DNA of 64,000 nucleotides from Vibrio spartinae (GCF_024347135.1 NZ_AP024908.1:1-64000); one strand, 5' to 3'; shown: positions 1-10,311, counted from the first letter of the stretch. Program-made: numbers and translations. The notes: generated from the sequence alone by a model not told the origin.

Positions 1-6
1 TTGGCA

Positions 7-1224
7 ATGAAGAGAGAAAAAACCATAGATAATCTCTACCAACTCGCTGAACAAACCAAACAAGTTCAGGCGGACCGGATAGAAATCGTTCTTGAAGAAC
101 GTAAAGACGATCACTTTCCCCCAATGTCTAAGGCATTGATGGAAACGCGTTCCGGTCTCACACGCCGAAAGCTGGATGAAGCTATTGCAAAAATGGAAGC
201 TGAGGGGCATCAGTTTACGAAAAATAATGCCAATCATTATTCTATCTCTCTTGCCGAAGCGCATATGTTGATGGATGCGGCTGGCGTGTCTACTTTCCAT
301 CAACGTAAAAAGAACAATGATAATAAGCCTTGGATTATTAATGTTCAGAATCAAAAAGGTGGCACGGGAAAATCGATGACTGCGGTTCATCTGTCTGCCT
401 GTCTGGCTTTAAATCTGGATAAAAGATATCGTATTTGCTTAATCGATTTAGATCCTCAAGGATCATTACGTCTATTTTTGAATCCTCAGATTAGTACAGA
501 AGAAAATGAAAGTATTTTCTCTGCGGTGGATATCATGCTAGACAATGTGCCGGATGACACGACGGTGGACCGTTCTTTTCTGAATAAGAATGTACTGATG
601 TCCACTCAGTACCCGAACTTGAAAACCATTTCTGCTTTTCCTGAAGATGCGATGTTTAATGCTGAAGCATGGCAATATTTATCACAAAACCAGTCATTGG
701 ATATTGTCCGTCTCTTGAAAGAAAAGTTGATTGATAAAATTGCTGATGATTTTGATATTATTGTCATCGATACGGGGCCACATGTTGACCCTTTAGTCTG
801 GAATGCAATGTATGCGTCTAATGCGCTTTTGATACCATGCGCAGCGAAACGTCTGGATTGGGCATCAACCGTTAACTTCTTCCAGCATTTACCGACCGTT
901 TACGAAATGTTTCCGGAAGATTGGAAGGGACTTGAGTTTGTTCGTTTGGTACCGACGATGTTCGAGGATGATAATAAAAAGCAAGTTTCTGTTTTGACGG
1001 AGATGAATTATCTGCTCGGAGAGCAGGTTATGATGGCAACGATACCACGCAGTCGGGCATTCGAAACCTGCGCTGATACCTATAGCACGGTGTTTGATTT
1101 AACTTCCGGTGATTTTGAAGGCGGGAAGAAAACACTGGCGACAGCGCAAGATGCCGTTCAAAAAAGTGCATTAGAGCTTGAGAGAGTACTACATACACAT
1201 TGGCCATCGTTGAATCAGGGGTAA
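7..1224 (+). CDS. parA2: ParA2, chromosome II partition ATPase
   Basis: Deviant Walker ATPase that segregates the chromosome II origin region together with ParB2 bound at parS2. The protein has an N-terminal winged-helix-like part (about residues 1-105), then the Walker A motif KGGTGKS (about 117-123) and the hydrophobic strand ending in DTG (about 247-256). Sequence and length (405 aa) match Vibrio chromosome II ParA rather than chromosome I ParA, which is much shorter. I chose ATG at 7, giving the family start MKRE; the reading frame also opens with TTG at base 1, and nothing upstream is visible to test a longer start. parB2 follows after 6 bp, so the two genes form one operon. Confidence 0.93.
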   Translation: MKREKTIDNLYQLAEQTKQVQADRIEIVLEERKDDHFPPMSKALMETRSGLTRRKLDEAIAKMEAEGHQFTKNNANHYSISLAEAHMLMDAAGVSTFHQRKKNNDNKPWIINVQNQKGGTGKSMTAVHLSACLALNLDKRYRICLIDLDPQGSLRLFLNPQISTEENESIFSAVDIMLDNVPDDTTVDRSFLNKNVLMSTQYPNLKTISAFPEDAMFNAEAWQYLSQNQSLDIVRLLKEKLIDKIADDFDIIVIDTGPHVDPLVWNAMYASNALLIPCAAKRLDWASTVNFFQHLPTVYEMFPEDWKGLEFVRLVPTMFEDDNKKQVSVLTEMNYLLGEQVMMATIPRSRAFETCADTYSTVFDLTSGDFEGGKKTLATAQDAVQKSALELERVLHTHWPSLNQG

Positions 1225-1230
1225 GAGAAT

Positions 1231-2202
1231 ATGGCAATGAAAACATCAGAATTAAACGCGAAACTGTTTGGTAAGGCCGATAAGCGCCGGGCAACAACCC
1301 CGCAAGAGGCGCAAAACGCTGCAAAAGAAAAAGCACATGTCATCGAATTGGCTGTGGCTGGCAAAGATTTAGTCACCTTTGAATTACAGCGTATACCAGC
1401 AGACCGTATTGCGACCCAAACGACCGTTTTTGAGCGGAATGCCCGTGAACAGTCGTTTCTGAATGAACATGCATTGTCTGATATTTTGAGTACGCTGCAA
1501 GACCGGGGACAACAGTATCCAGCCGTTGGACGACGTTCAACCGACGGTATGATTGAAGTGCTCGATGGTAGCCGACGTCGTATGGCATGTATTCTGGCAA
1601 ATCAGGACTTCCTCGTTTATGTGGCGGGCGGAATTAATGAAGAACATGCCAAATTCTTGTCTGATGTGGCAAACGCGCATAAGCCGTTATCTCTCTACGA
1701 AAAAGGCAAAGAGATGCAGGCGAAACTGGATAGTGGCGAAGCTGAAGATCAAAAAGCCTTAGCAAAAATGTTCCAATGCAGTGAAGCGCTCGTGAGTGGT
1801 GCACTGAAGGCTGCCGATTTGCCTCTTGAGTTACTTCAAGCCTACCCCAATGTTGTTGAGCTTGGCCGCCCGACCATCGTAAAACTTCATAAGCAATATA
1901 GTGTTTTAGATGAGGAACAGCGGGAGCAGCTCTTAGATAAATGCCGTGCCGATGGTGAATTTGTCTGGCAAAAAAGTGAGGTTCAAGGTGTTGCTCGGTT
2001 GACCAAAGAAGTGACGGAAACACTGGAACAGTGGATGGCTTCACTTGCACCGAAACAGAAAGTTGCCTCGCATAAAATTGAATTAGTCAAAGGACGCGCG
2101 AGTTATTCTCGCAAAGGTAGCCAGTTAGTGCTGAATCTAAAGCGGGTTGATGATCAGCTTATGGATGAATTATTTGAATTTATTCAGAGTAAAATGAACT
2201 AA
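1231..2202 (+). CDS. parB2: ParB2, chromosome II centromere-binding protein
   Basis: Partner of ParA2. It binds parS2 sites and spreads on DNA to form the partition complex of the second chromosome. The ParB/Srx-type N-terminal domain carries the conserved stretch LDGSRRRMACIL (about residues 110-121). A helix-turn-helix region follows at about 174-195 (KALAKMFQCSEALVSGALK). The C-terminal part (about 270-323) is probably the dimerisation domain. The start ATG lies 6 bp after the parA2 stop, with a purine-rich GGGGTAAGAG upstream. Four exact matches to the known parS2 core lie in this same window, which supports the chromosome II assignment. Confidence 0.93.
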   Translation: MAMKTSELNAKLFGKADKRRATTPQEAQNAAKEKAHVIELAVAGKDLVTFELQRIPADRIATQTTVFERNAREQSFLNEHALSDILSTLQDRGQQYPAVGRRSTDGMIEVLDGSRRRMACILANQDFLVYVAGGINEEHAKFLSDVANAHKPLSLYEKGKEMQAKLDSGEAEDQKALAKMFQCSEALVSGALKAADLPLELLQAYPNVVELGRPTIVKLHKQYSVLDEEQREQLLDKCRADGEFVWQKSEVQGVARLTKEVTETLEQWMASLAPKQKVASHKIELVKGRASYSRKGSQLVLNLKRVDDQLMDELFEFIQSKMN

Positions 2203-2224
2203 CGTCTTGATTTCTTCTTGAAAT

Positions 2225-2256
2225 AAAAAAGCCCGGTGAATCACCGGGCTTTTTTG
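2225..2256 (+). terminator. Terminator after parAB2
   Basis: The perfect stem GCCCGGTG / CACCGGGC with a 3-nt loop is flanked by A6 and T6. It lies 23 bp after the parB2 stop and looks strong; the A and T runs would let it work in both directions. Confidence 0.9.
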
Positions 2257-2344
2257 AATCCTGAATTCCTCATGAGAAACACTTCCTTTTCCTCAGATGA
2301 TTTGTATGATGTGATACCAATATTCCTGTTTTTATGGCTTTGCG

Positions 2345-4378
2345 ATGATGTGTGCTTTTTCTGAGGTTCTTTCCCCATTATGCTCTTATTTGGAACAAAC
2401 GTTCTACCGTGCCGGTATTGTGCTGAAAGGAACGCCAAAGTGGACTGAAGCCCGACTGTTGCAATTAAAGGACTATTTTGGCAGTCGGCATATACAGCTT
2501 GGCGGTCATCCCAGAGAAGGATATGAATGGTTCGATATTAAGTCTGGCCGTCGCTTACTGGGTCAGGAATGTGGACTGTTATTGGTTGATTTATCGGTTG
2601 GATTCGATGCTGACAGTTTTAATGCCGCTCTTGGAACGCTGCAAGGTGGCGGAATTTTAGTGTTTGTTAATGTCCCTGAGTGGGCTGAAAATTTAAATCC
2701 GGCCCAACAATGGTTACGGCGTGCTCTGGATCAACTGATATTCGTGGATGAGTTACAGTCGTCTGTCGAAGTCGATTTTTCACCACGACCATCAATGCGA
2801 ATCGATCGATTTGAGCAACAGGACAAAGCCATTGAGTCAATTATTCATGTCGTCGAAGGGCATCGAAAACGTCCCTTCGTATTGACTGCTGATCGTGGTC
2901 GGGGAAAAAGCAGTGCATTGGGCATTGCTGCATCCGTTTTAATGACGCGTCGTCCATTTATTCAGATGATTGTTACGGCTCCTGCTTTCTCGTCGGTTGA
3001 CCCGATTTTTTGCCATCTTCAACGAATGCTTCCTGACGGACAGATACAGGGAAAGACATTTATTTATCAGCAAGCCAAACTCCAGTTCATTGCACCAGAT
3101 GAACTCATTTATGAGCGCCCGGGCTGTGATCTACTCTTGATTGATGAAGCCGCTGCGATACCTATATCGATGCTCACTTCTTTAACCCATCACTACCATC
3201 GTTTAGTTTTTTCGACCACTATTCATGGTTACGAAGGATGTGGCAGAGGATTTACGCTCAAATTTTTACCGTGGCTAAAACACCACAGGCCCGGTTTAAC
3301 GCATCAGAAATTATCAATGCCGATCCGCTGGGCTGAAGGTGATCCACTTGAAAAGTGGCAGTATCAGACATTTTTGCTTGATGCTGAGTTACCCGCGATA
3401 GAAGATATACAAGATGGTCCAGTTCAGTATCGTAACCTGACTCGTGACGAATTACTGAATGAGCCAGCGTTGTTCGCAAATCTCTTTTCTTTACTAACCA
3501 ATGCCCATTATCAAACGACACCGAATGATTTAATGGGCATTCTTTCTGATTCGAAGATCACAGTCTTTATTGCGCAGAGGGCATATCATCTTGTGGGATG
3601 CATTCTTGCAATACGGGAAGGACCGTTATCGCCAGATGCAGTTGCAAGAATTCAATGCGGTCAGCATCGTCCGAAAGGACATCTGGTGCCGACTTCTTTG
3701 GTGAACCAACTCGGGTTATCTGATGCGGCTGGGTTGTCTTGTTGCCGAGTGATGCGGATTGCGATCCATCCTGCCTGGCAAGGTCGAGGATATGGTTCTG
3801 CACTACTTTCCGCATGGACTCGTCAATGCTCGACTGACTATATCGCCACCAGCTTTGGTGCCACTTCAGCGCTCCTTCAGTTTTGGGAAAAAAATGGTTT
3901 TCATCCAGTGAAAATCGGTTCGCGTAGAGACCAGGCGAGTGGCTGTTACTCTATTGTGATGATTTACCGTAATTCGTATTCGTGGTTTGAGTCTGCGAGA
4001 AAACAATGGTCATACTATTTCCCACATGCCTTAAAAACAGAACTGACTCGGTTAGAGCCTGATGTTGTTCGGCAGTTGCTAAAGATGTGCGTCAATTTAC
4101 CGATAATAAATATACCTGTCACATTGATTCGAAATTATGTTCAGGGCGGCTCCAATTATGAGAGTGTCGCGGTATGGATATCTCTCTATATGTCAGCGCT
4201 GCCACCTGAACATATCGACATGATTGATGACTTGTTGATTGAGAAAGTATTACAGAATCAGGCGTGGTCAACGATAGTTACTCATTCTTCTGTCACTGGC
4301 AGGAAGCAGATTGAGCAGAGAATCCGAGACAACCTTTCATCTATCATTGCGAGTTTACAGTGTAAATTTGAGTTATAG
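2345..4378 (+). CDS. tmcA: tRNA(Met) cytidine acetyltransferase TmcA
   Basis: Makes N4-acetylcytidine at the wobble position (C34) of elongator tRNA-Met, using acetyl-CoA and ATP or GTP. At 677 aa it is close to E. coli TmcA. The domain order fits: an N-terminal TmcA domain (about 1-150), then a helicase-like ATPase with Walker A DRGRGKSS (about 183-190) and Walker B LLLIDEAAAIP (about 262-272). A GNAT acetyltransferase domain follows, with acetyl-CoA loop HPAWQGRGYGSA (about 474-485), and then a C-terminal tRNA-binding part. The start ATGATG at 2345 gives full family length; there is no convincing ribosome site, so the start is less certain than the rest. The last codons overlap a parS2 site. 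Confidence 0.92.
   Translation: MMCAFSEVLSPLCSYLEQTFYRAGIVLKGTPKWTEARLLQLKDYFGSRHIQLGGHPREGYEWFDIKSGRRLLGQECGLLLVDLSVGFDADSFNAALGTLQGGGILVFVNVPEWAENLNPAQQWLRRALDQLIFVDELQSSVEVDFSPRPSMRIDRFEQQDKAIESIIHVVEGHRKRPFVLTADRGRGKSSALGIAASVLMTRRPFIQMIVTAPAFSSVDPIFCHLQRMLPDGQIQGKTFIYQQAKLQFIAPDELIYERPGCDLLLIDEAAAIPISMLTSLTHHYHRLVFSTTIHGYEGCGRGFTLKFLPWLKHHRPGLTHQKLSMPIRWAEGDPLEKWQYQTFLLDAELPAIEDIQDGPVQYRNLTRDELLNEPALFANLFSLLTNAHYQTTPNDLMGILSDSKITVFIAQRAYHLVGCILAIREGPLSPDAVARIQCGQHRPKGHLVPTSLVNQLGLSDAAGLSCCRVMRIAIHPAWQGRGYGSALLSAWTRQCSTDYIATSFGATSALLQFWEKNGFHPVKIGSRRDQASGCYSIVMIYRNSYSWFESARKQWSYYFPHALKTELTRLEPDVVRQLLKMCVNLPIINIPVTLIRNYVQGGSNYESVAVWISLYMSALPPEHIDMIDDLLIEKVLQNQAWSTIVTHSSVTGRKQIEQRIRDNLSSIIASLQCKFEL
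4354..4366. other. parS2 site 1 (inside the 3' end of tmcA)
   Basis: TTTACAGTGTAAA is an exact match to the core of the published Vibrio chromosome II parS2 consensus NTTTACANTGTAAAN, which ParB2 binds. It lies within the last codons of tmcA, about 2.1 kb from parB2. The match is seen in the sequence; the binding is inferred. Confidence 0.8.
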
Positions 4379-4399
4379 TCAATCAATCAAATTTGCCTA

Positions 4400-4412
4400 T
4401 TTACACTGTAAA
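4400..4412. other. parS2 site 2 (intergenic)
   Basis: TTTACACTGTAAA is the same palindrome with the opposite central base, starting 46 bp from site 1. The pair sits between tmcA and the fapA-like gene and is the nearest parS2 cluster to parAB2 in the window. Confidence 0.82.
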
Positions 4413-4532
4413 TCTACTAAGTTGGTGACCCAGCACTGAATTTTCAATAGCGCTTATTTAGTTGCTGTCATGAGATGAGTAAAATATAAGCGAATAGAAT
4501 GGATTGCGAGTATGTACGATAAGGACGCATAG

Positions 4533-6212
4533 ATGTGGAAGAGAATTTTATCTATCACAGAAGATAAAAAGTCAGTCATCGCGAACCTGAAACCGATAGA
4601 CACGCTGAGTAAGAAATTATCGAAAAGCGGAATCATGGAAGCTTTAACAAATTTAGGTGCCTCTGCGTTCTATTTGGATCAGGAAGTATTGGAACGGTTT
4701 ATCAATGCTGCGAACGAAGGCAAAGGAGATGCTTATAAGGATACTGTCGTTGCGAAGCGTCTTCATGCACAAGTGAGGGTTGAGTTAGCAGAACAAGACA
4801 TGCTTGCGAGTATGGTGGTTACGGGCGCATATGGTGGTCGAGGATTGCTCGGTAGTGATTTAGTTCATGCACTTGCCCAGTCAAGAGTCACTAAAGGTAT
4901 CAATAAGGCAGCACTGAAAAAAGTTTTAATTGTCAGTAGAACGCTCTCCCCGGGAGAGGTATTTGTTCAGCCTATCGCACAAGGGAAAAATCCTGTCAAC
5001 GGAGTTGATACGAAATTTATTCCTTTAGTTGATGATGTGAAGAAACGTGTATTGGCGCCACAGCATAAAGAAAATTCGTCAAAATTCGACATGAGAAATT
5101 TGGGAGAGACCATTACGGTAGGAGAAGGTGATGAAGTGATGCGCCGGATTCCCGCCACAAAAGGGACGCCCGGTTATACGGTTCAAGGGACGAGTATTCC
5201 CGCAAAACCGGGGAATGACTCACCCATGAAAGAAGGCAAAGGCACCACTCTTTCTGCGAAAGATCCCAATATTTTAGTCTCGACGATTTCCGGAATGCCG
5301 TTGATCAAGGAACGAAGTATCGATGTTGATAATGCATTATGTATGCAAAATATCAATGTGGGGACGGGACATGTGAAATTTAAAGGAGCCTTGATTGTCG
5401 CTGGCAATATTGAATCCGGAATGATTGTCCGTGCGACCGGCTCTATCACTGTCGGTGGATTTATCGAATCTGCAGATGTTCAGGCCCAAGGCGATATTCT
5501 CGTCGGGAAAGGAATCATTGGTCATACGACAGCCGATGACGAAAAACGCACTTGCACAGTAAAATCTGGTGCGACAATTAGAGCCAATTATGCGCAGTAT
5601 TCTGAAATTCAGGCACATGATGATATTCATCTGAGCGTGCATAGCATTAGCAACAATATTCGTTGTGGGCAGGATCTGTATGTCATCGATGAAAAAGAGA
5701 AGCAAGGCACATTAAGTGGTGGCATGGCTAAAGTTGGCTGTAAACTCATCTGCGTCAATCTTGGGGTTGAGGGGGATACCGCAACGCGTGTTGAAGCGTT
5801 TGGCTGCTATGCGAGTTACAGAAAGCGTCTGGAGCAATACAAAGAACAATACAAACAGACACAGGCTAAAACAATGGACATTGTCCGTCGGGAATTAGAA
5901 TTTAATAAGCGACCTAAAGAGAAGCGAACAGAAGAAGGACGTGAAGAGATTGAGCGTCTGAAACAAGAAACGAGTGAGCAGATGGCTAAAGAAAAAGAGA
6001 TGCTCGCAGTGATGGAAGATGAATTTGAAGACAGGCTGAGAGAAAGTACCGTTGAAGTCAAAAGTAAAGTTTTCAGTCATGTGATTATTCAATTCGGCGA
6101 TGAGCGTATTGTGATCAAGCGATCTCATGGCCCTAGTCTTTTTAATTTCACCCAGTATGAAATTAAATGTCGTTCTTTATTAGATGAAAATGATGTTGTC
6201 TCTGAAATGTGA
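4533..6212 (+). CDS. FapA/DUF342 family protein
   Basis: A 559-aa member of the FapA (DUF342) family, whose cellular role is poorly defined; family proteins have been linked to cell-shape or polar and flagellar functions in Vibrio and Bacillus. About residues 120-430 form the Gly- and Val-rich repetitive part typical of a right-handed beta-helix. About 430-505 is a highly charged coiled coil rich in Glu, Lys and Arg. No signal peptide or membrane segment is seen, so it is probably cytoplasmic. ATG at 4533 has AAGGA about 9 bp upstream. It is a single gene convergent with the lapB-like gene. Confidence 0.8.
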   Translation: MWKRILSITEDKKSVIANLKPIDTLSKKLSKSGIMEALTNLGASAFYLDQEVLERFINAANEGKGDAYKDTVVAKRLHAQVRVELAEQDMLASMVVTGAYGGRGLLGSDLVHALAQSRVTKGINKAALKKVLIVSRTLSPGEVFVQPIAQGKNPVNGVDTKFIPLVDDVKKRVLAPQHKENSSKFDMRNLGETITVGEGDEVMRRIPATKGTPGYTVQGTSIPAKPGNDSPMKEGKGTTLSAKDPNILVSTISGMPLIKERSIDVDNALCMQNINVGTGHVKFKGALIVAGNIESGMIVRATGSITVGGFIESADVQAQGDILVGKGIIGHTTADDEKRTCTVKSGATIRANYAQYSEIQAHDDIHLSVHSISNNIRCGQDLYVIDEKEKQGTLSGGMAKVGCKLICVNLGVEGDTATRVEAFGCYASYRKRLEQYKEQYKQTQAKTMDIVRRELEFNKRPKEKRTEEGREEIERLKQETSEQMAKEKEMLAVMEDEFEDRLRESTVEVKSKVFSHVIIQFGDERIVIKRSHGPSLFNFTQYEIKCRSLLDENDVVSEM

Positions 6213-6237
6213 CTCCATATCGCGGCAACATCATTTT
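6187..6237. terminator. Bidirectional hairpin between convergent genes
   Basis: A perfect 12-bp inverted repeat AAAATGATGTTG / CAACATCATTTT has a 27-nt loop. The left arm lies in the last codons of the FapA-like gene and the right arm is just before the stop of the lapB-like gene. It probably terminates both transcripts. Confidence 0.6.
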
Positions 6238-6257
6238 ATTGTCTGCTGATGGGGGCG

Positions 6258-8369
6258 TTAAACAGCCCGGACGTTTCCCTGACGCAGATTGTTTAGCACT
6301 TCCTCTTTCGCACCATCAGCAATCACGTAACCTTTTTCCATCACGATAATACGATCGACAATATCCAGCATTGATGTTTTATGGGTGATGAGTATCAGTG
6401 TTTCGTTGGGGGTTAACTGCTTAAACTGATGCTTCACATGCATTTCTGAGCGGTTATCCATGGCACTGGTCGGTTCATCCATTAATAGTACCGGTGGACG
6501 ACCTAACAAGGCGCGAGCAATTGCAACTGCCTGTTTTTGCCCCCCGGAAAGTAATTGTCCGCCTTCTCCGACTTGCCGTTCCATTCCGGCAGCGTCCTGT
6601 TGAGTAAACATCGTCACACCGGCACGATTTGCTGCATCGAGAACATCTCGGTCATCAACTAATGGTCTTCCGAGTGTAATGTTTTCACGAATTGTCCCGA
6701 AAAATAGCAGGCTATCTTGTGGCGTACAGCCAATATTTCTACGAATATCAATGTGATGTAACTGAGAGATATTGGTGTCATCAATACGAAGGTGGCCTTC
6801 TGTGGGTTTATACAATCCCATGATCAAGCGTTCTAATGTGGTCTTTCCTGAGCCCACTCTACCGATAATTGCGACTTTTTCTCCGGGATTGATGGTGATA
6901 CTGACATCACGAATCGATGCTGTCGCCGAGCCTGGGTAGTGAAAAGTCACGTTGTCTAACTCGATTTTGCCTTTAAAGATGGGGCGATGAATATAGCGTT
7001 TCCCTTCCTCTTGTTCTTCAGGCATCGCCATAATACCTTCGATTAACGTGAAAGCTGATTTGGCCTGCGTATACCGTGTCGAGAGCAAAGAGAGCTGAAT
7101 CATGGGCGCGATTGCTCGGCTGCTGAGCATCGTGGCTGCAATCATCCCCCCCATGGTCAAGTCACCTTCAGAAATCAAATAAACACCGACAATGATCATC
7201 CCGATGTTGCTCACCTGCTGGACAAAACCCGCAGCATTTTGAATACCATTGGTTATTTTTCTGCTTTTAATGTTCCAATTCGCCATGTGTGCGACTGCTT
7301 CTTCCCAGCGATATTGGAATTGACTTTGTGCACCAAATAATTTGACGGTTTCTAAACCGGAAAGGCTTTCAATCAGGTTGGCATATTTTTGAGACGCAAG
7401 TCTTGAGCCTTCTTCGATTGCGACTTTGAGTTTGCCCTGAATCAGGTAGGAGTAACATGCCAAAATCACCACGCCAACAATCGGTACGATGACCAGTGGA
7501 CCTGACATTAACCAGATGAGAAATAGAAATAAGAAGGCAAACGGTAAATCAATCAGTGATGAAATTGTTGCAGATGTGAAAAACTCCCGGATCGACTCGA
7601 ATTCTTGGAGGTGTCTGGCAAATGCTCCGACAGAAGGGGGGCGGTTTTCCATACGGATGCCCAGCACCTTACTGTAGAGTTTTGAAGAGATCAGAATGTC
7701 TGATTTCTTTCCTGCGACATCAATGAAATAGCTTCTGAGCATTTTTAAGGTGATATCAAACAGAAAAATACAAACGATACCGCTGGAGAGCACCCAGAGT
7801 GTTTCAAATGCGAGGTTCGGCACGACTTTGTCATACACTAAGCGGGAAAACATCGGTGCAGCAATTGCGAAAGCATTGATCAGCAGTGATGCTATCAGTA
7901 CATCACGGTAAATTTTTTTCGATTGCCAAAGGGTACTCCAGAACCAGTGACCTTGATTTGTTTTTAAGACTTCCGGAGATCTTTCATCATAACTGAACTG
8001 CTTTTTGACCATAAAATAGCGGCCGATATAGCGTTCTTCCAGATCCTGAAGAGAATAGGAGATCGGTACCATTCCGGATGACTCGGTGATAACTTCAGCT
8101 TCTTGTTGCTCTTCATTAAGACTGAGTAATACGCATGACTCGCCCCCTTTAAGTAGGAGTACGACGGGGAATATCAGTCGAGGTATCTCGCTCAATTTTG
8201 CGCGGTTTTCTTTGGCAACCAGCCCTGCCCTTTCTGCTGCCCGGGGGAACAAAAATGGAGTGAGTCTCCCATCTGATAACGGTAATCCATTAACCAGCGC
8301 TTCCGGAGAGTTAGCTAAGCCATAATACCGGCTGATATAAATCAGCGAATTGAGTAATGTATCTTTCAT
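6258..8369 (-). CDS. lapB: LapB-like type I secretion ABC transporter
   Basis: Inner-membrane ATPase/permease that exports large RTX-type adhesins with a membrane fusion protein and an outer-membrane TolC-like channel. The 703-aa order is a C39-peptidase-like domain (about 1-130) without the catalytic Cys, a six-helix membrane domain (about 155-440) and an ABC domain (about 465-703). The ABC domain has Walker A GRVGSGKTT (about 503), signature LSGGQ (about 610), Walker B VLLMDEPTS (about 626) and H-loop ITHKTS (about 661). A degenerate C39 domain is typical of transporters whose substrates are not cleaved during export. It is last in the lapC-lapG-lapD-lapB run, 28 bp from lapD. Confidence 0.88.
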   Translation of the reverse strand: MKDTLLNSLIYISRYYGLANSPEALVNGLPLSDGRLTPFLFPRAAERAGLVAKENRAKLSEIPRLIFPVVLLLKGGESCVLLSLNEEQQEAEVITESSGMVPISYSLQDLEERYIGRYFMVKKQFSYDERSPEVLKTNQGHWFWSTLWQSKKIYRDVLIASLLINAFAIAAPMFSRLVYDKVVPNLAFETLWVLSSGIVCIFLFDITLKMLRSYFIDVAGKKSDILISSKLYSKVLGIRMENRPPSVGAFARHLQEFESIREFFTSATISSLIDLPFAFLFLFLIWLMSGPLVIVPIVGVVILACYSYLIQGKLKVAIEEGSRLASQKYANLIESLSGLETVKLFGAQSQFQYRWEEAVAHMANWNIKSRKITNGIQNAAGFVQQVSNIGMIIVGVYLISEGDLTMGGMIAATMLSSRAIAPMIQLSLLSTRYTQAKSAFTLIEGIMAMPEEQEEGKRYIHRPIFKGKIELDNVTFHYPGSATASIRDVSITINPGEKVAIIGRVGSGKTTLERLIMGLYKPTEGHLRIDDTNISQLHHIDIRRNIGCTPQDSLLFFGTIRENITLGRPLVDDRDVLDAANRAGVTMFTQQDAAGMERQVGEGGQLLSGGQKQAVAIARALLGRPPVLLMDEPTSAMDNRSEMHVKHQFKQLTPNETLILITHKTSMLDIVDRIIVMEKGYVIADGAKEEVLNNLRQGNVRAV

Positions 8370-8397
8370 TCAAGCTGACCTTTTCAATTATTTTCCA

Positions 8398-10311
8398 TCA
8401 CTTATCAACAATAAAGCCTTGGAATACATCAATAAAGTGTTCAGCCAGAAAGTCTAGCTGCTCTTGTGTTTCTATTCTTGACGCTACCGTTGTAATGTCT
8501 AGGTTATGCGCGGCTCTTGAAATCGACGCAAGTGTATAGGTCTGTTTCTCGTCTTTCAGATTATGTGTGAATACGTAATCCAATTTCACGTAATTCGGTC
8601 TGAATTCGTTGAGGTAATCCAGTGTCTGGAAATGTCGGCCATAATGATCGACACCAAAGTCCGCACCAGTCTCTCGGATGGCATGACAGAATAGTGCAGT
8701 ATAGTTGGCGTTTTCGATAAAACAGGCTTCCGGAATTTCAAAATGGAATCGTTTCGCGACCGATGGATTTTGTATCAGTAACTGAGAGATCCAGCGAATA
8801 AAGCTCGGATCCGAAATGCTGTTGCTAGAAATATTAATCGCCAGAATGTCGTTGCCGCTTTCATCCTGAGCTAATTTTTCGAACATCTGCTGAATCACAT
8901 ACTCATCGAAAATATGGCTGACGTTAAGCTGTTCCAGCGCAAACAGGTATTGTGGCGCACTGTATCGTTGACCATCTTTTTCGATTGAGGAAAACACCTC
9001 TTTATGTAATTCCTTACCATCCTTGTCACATGCAGTCTGAAATCGAAAGCGAACCAAATCATCTTTCATTGCTTGATCAACTAGCGTTTTCCACTGCTGT
9101 TTACCCATGACTAGGTGATTTTCATCACTGTTGATATAGCTGTATGGTTTTGTCCGCTCCGCTTTTGCAGACGCTAAAGCGTTATCCAGTAGCGACAATA
9201 TATTGGAAGTTGTGGTTTTCGATTTATTCAGCACCAACCCCAGATAAGCTTCCGGAGAGACAAGCCCCGTCGGATCCGGTGTTATGTTAGAGACGCAGTT
9301 CATTATATTTTCCGCAATGGCCTGAATTTCATCGTCCTCAGCATGAGGGAAAAGAAAGGCGAATTCACTATTTGATAAGCGTGCAAGAGTCGTTTTCGGA
9401 GCGTTAACCGACAGTTTGAGATGTTCTGCCAGTGTTTTTACTTGCGCGTCGCCGCTCTCATAACCCTCAACATCATAGCTTTCTTCGATAAACGTCGCCT
9501 GAAGTATCGCAACAGCACCGTATCCGCCTTCACTTAACCAGCTTTCCAACTGATTCATATAGTAAGAGCGATTGCCCAGTTTTGAGACGGTATCGAGATA
9601 AGCCCGGTCTCGCAGTTGTTGCGCTTCTTTGGCCTGAGCCATAAAAGCTTTTTCGATCTGAGAAGACATCCGGTTGATCCCGTCAACGACATGGACGAGG
9701 TCTTTCGTCATTGGCGGGGGCAACGGCTTACCAAACTGGCTGCGCGCGACCTGCTCCATTTTAATCACTATCGCATGAAGGGGGCGTAGAGAGTGTTTGA
9801 TCATCAGCGAAATTGCGATCAGCCCGAATAGGAAAATACAGCCGAAAACAATGCTCAGGCGAATGAGGGCATCCCATAATTGTCGATATGCTTCGCCCGG
9901 ATGGCTGACAATGTTCACTTTAGCGAGCTGCATCCAGCCACTGGTCACCACGCGGCTTCTATTGATTGGTTTAAACAAGCCAAGGTGAGTGAACCATGCA
10001 GGGACACCGTTTGGTGTAATGGGATACGTTCGCACAATCGCAGGGCGATCATCGAAAAAGGTTAATTTGACCAGTGAATACGTGCTGCCATCAAACAGTG
10101 CATTGATTACCGACTCGGCTGAAACCGTGTCTTTATCTTCCAAATACGGGGCCAGTGCCAGTCCTACGGTATTGATGGTGTTGCTGACTTCTGAACGTTG
10201 CTGTTGTTCAAGATTGCTGCGTGTCGTATTAAATTCAATAATAAATACAGAACTAATCAGCAAAATAAACAGCGCAATCATTCCCATAACGATTTGCTTG
10301 TAAAGAGTCAT
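8398..10311 (-). CDS. lapD: LapD-like c-di-GMP receptor
   Basis: Inner-membrane receptor that, when bound to c-di-GMP, sequesters the periplasmic protease LapG and so keeps the adhesin on the surface. It has a first membrane helix (about 8-28), a periplasmic LapD/MoxY domain (about 29-145), a second helix (about 150-172), HAMP (about 175-225), GGDEF (about 235-395) and EAL (about 400-637). Both output motifs are degenerate: SNSEF replaces GGDEF (about residue 308) and EVF replaces EAL (about 438). It should therefore bind but not make or break c-di-GMP, as known for LapD. Its start lies only 6 bp after the lapG stop, so the two are translationally close. Confidence 0.88.
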   Translation of the reverse strand: MTLYKQIVMGMIALFILLISSVFIIEFNTTRSNLEQQQRSEVSNTINTVGLALAPYLEDKDTVSAESVINALFDGSTYSLVKLTFFDDRPAIVRTYPITPNGVPAWFTHLGLFKPINRSRVVTSGWMQLAKVNIVSHPGEAYRQLWDALIRLSIVFGCIFLFGLIAISLMIKHSLRPLHAIVIKMEQVARSQFGKPLPPPMTKDLVHVVDGINRMSSQIEKAFMAQAKEAQQLRDRAYLDTVSKLGNRSYYMNQLESWLSEGGYGAVAILQATFIEESYDVEGYESGDAQVKTLAEHLKLSVNAPKTTLARLSNSEFAFLFPHAEDDEIQAIAENIMNCVSNITPDPTGLVSPEAYLGLVLNKSKTTTSNILSLLDNALASAKAERTKPYSYINSDENHLVMGKQQWKTLVDQAMKDDLVRFRFQTACDKDGKELHKEVFSSIEKDGQRYSAPQYLFALEQLNVSHIFDEYVIQQMFEKLAQDESGNDILAINISSNSISDPSFIRWISQLLIQNPSVAKRFHFEIPEACFIENANYTALFCHAIRETGADFGVDHYGRHFQTLDYLNEFRPNYVKLDYVFTHNLKDEKQTYTLASISRAAHNLDITTVASRIETQEQLDFLAEHFIDVFQGFIVDK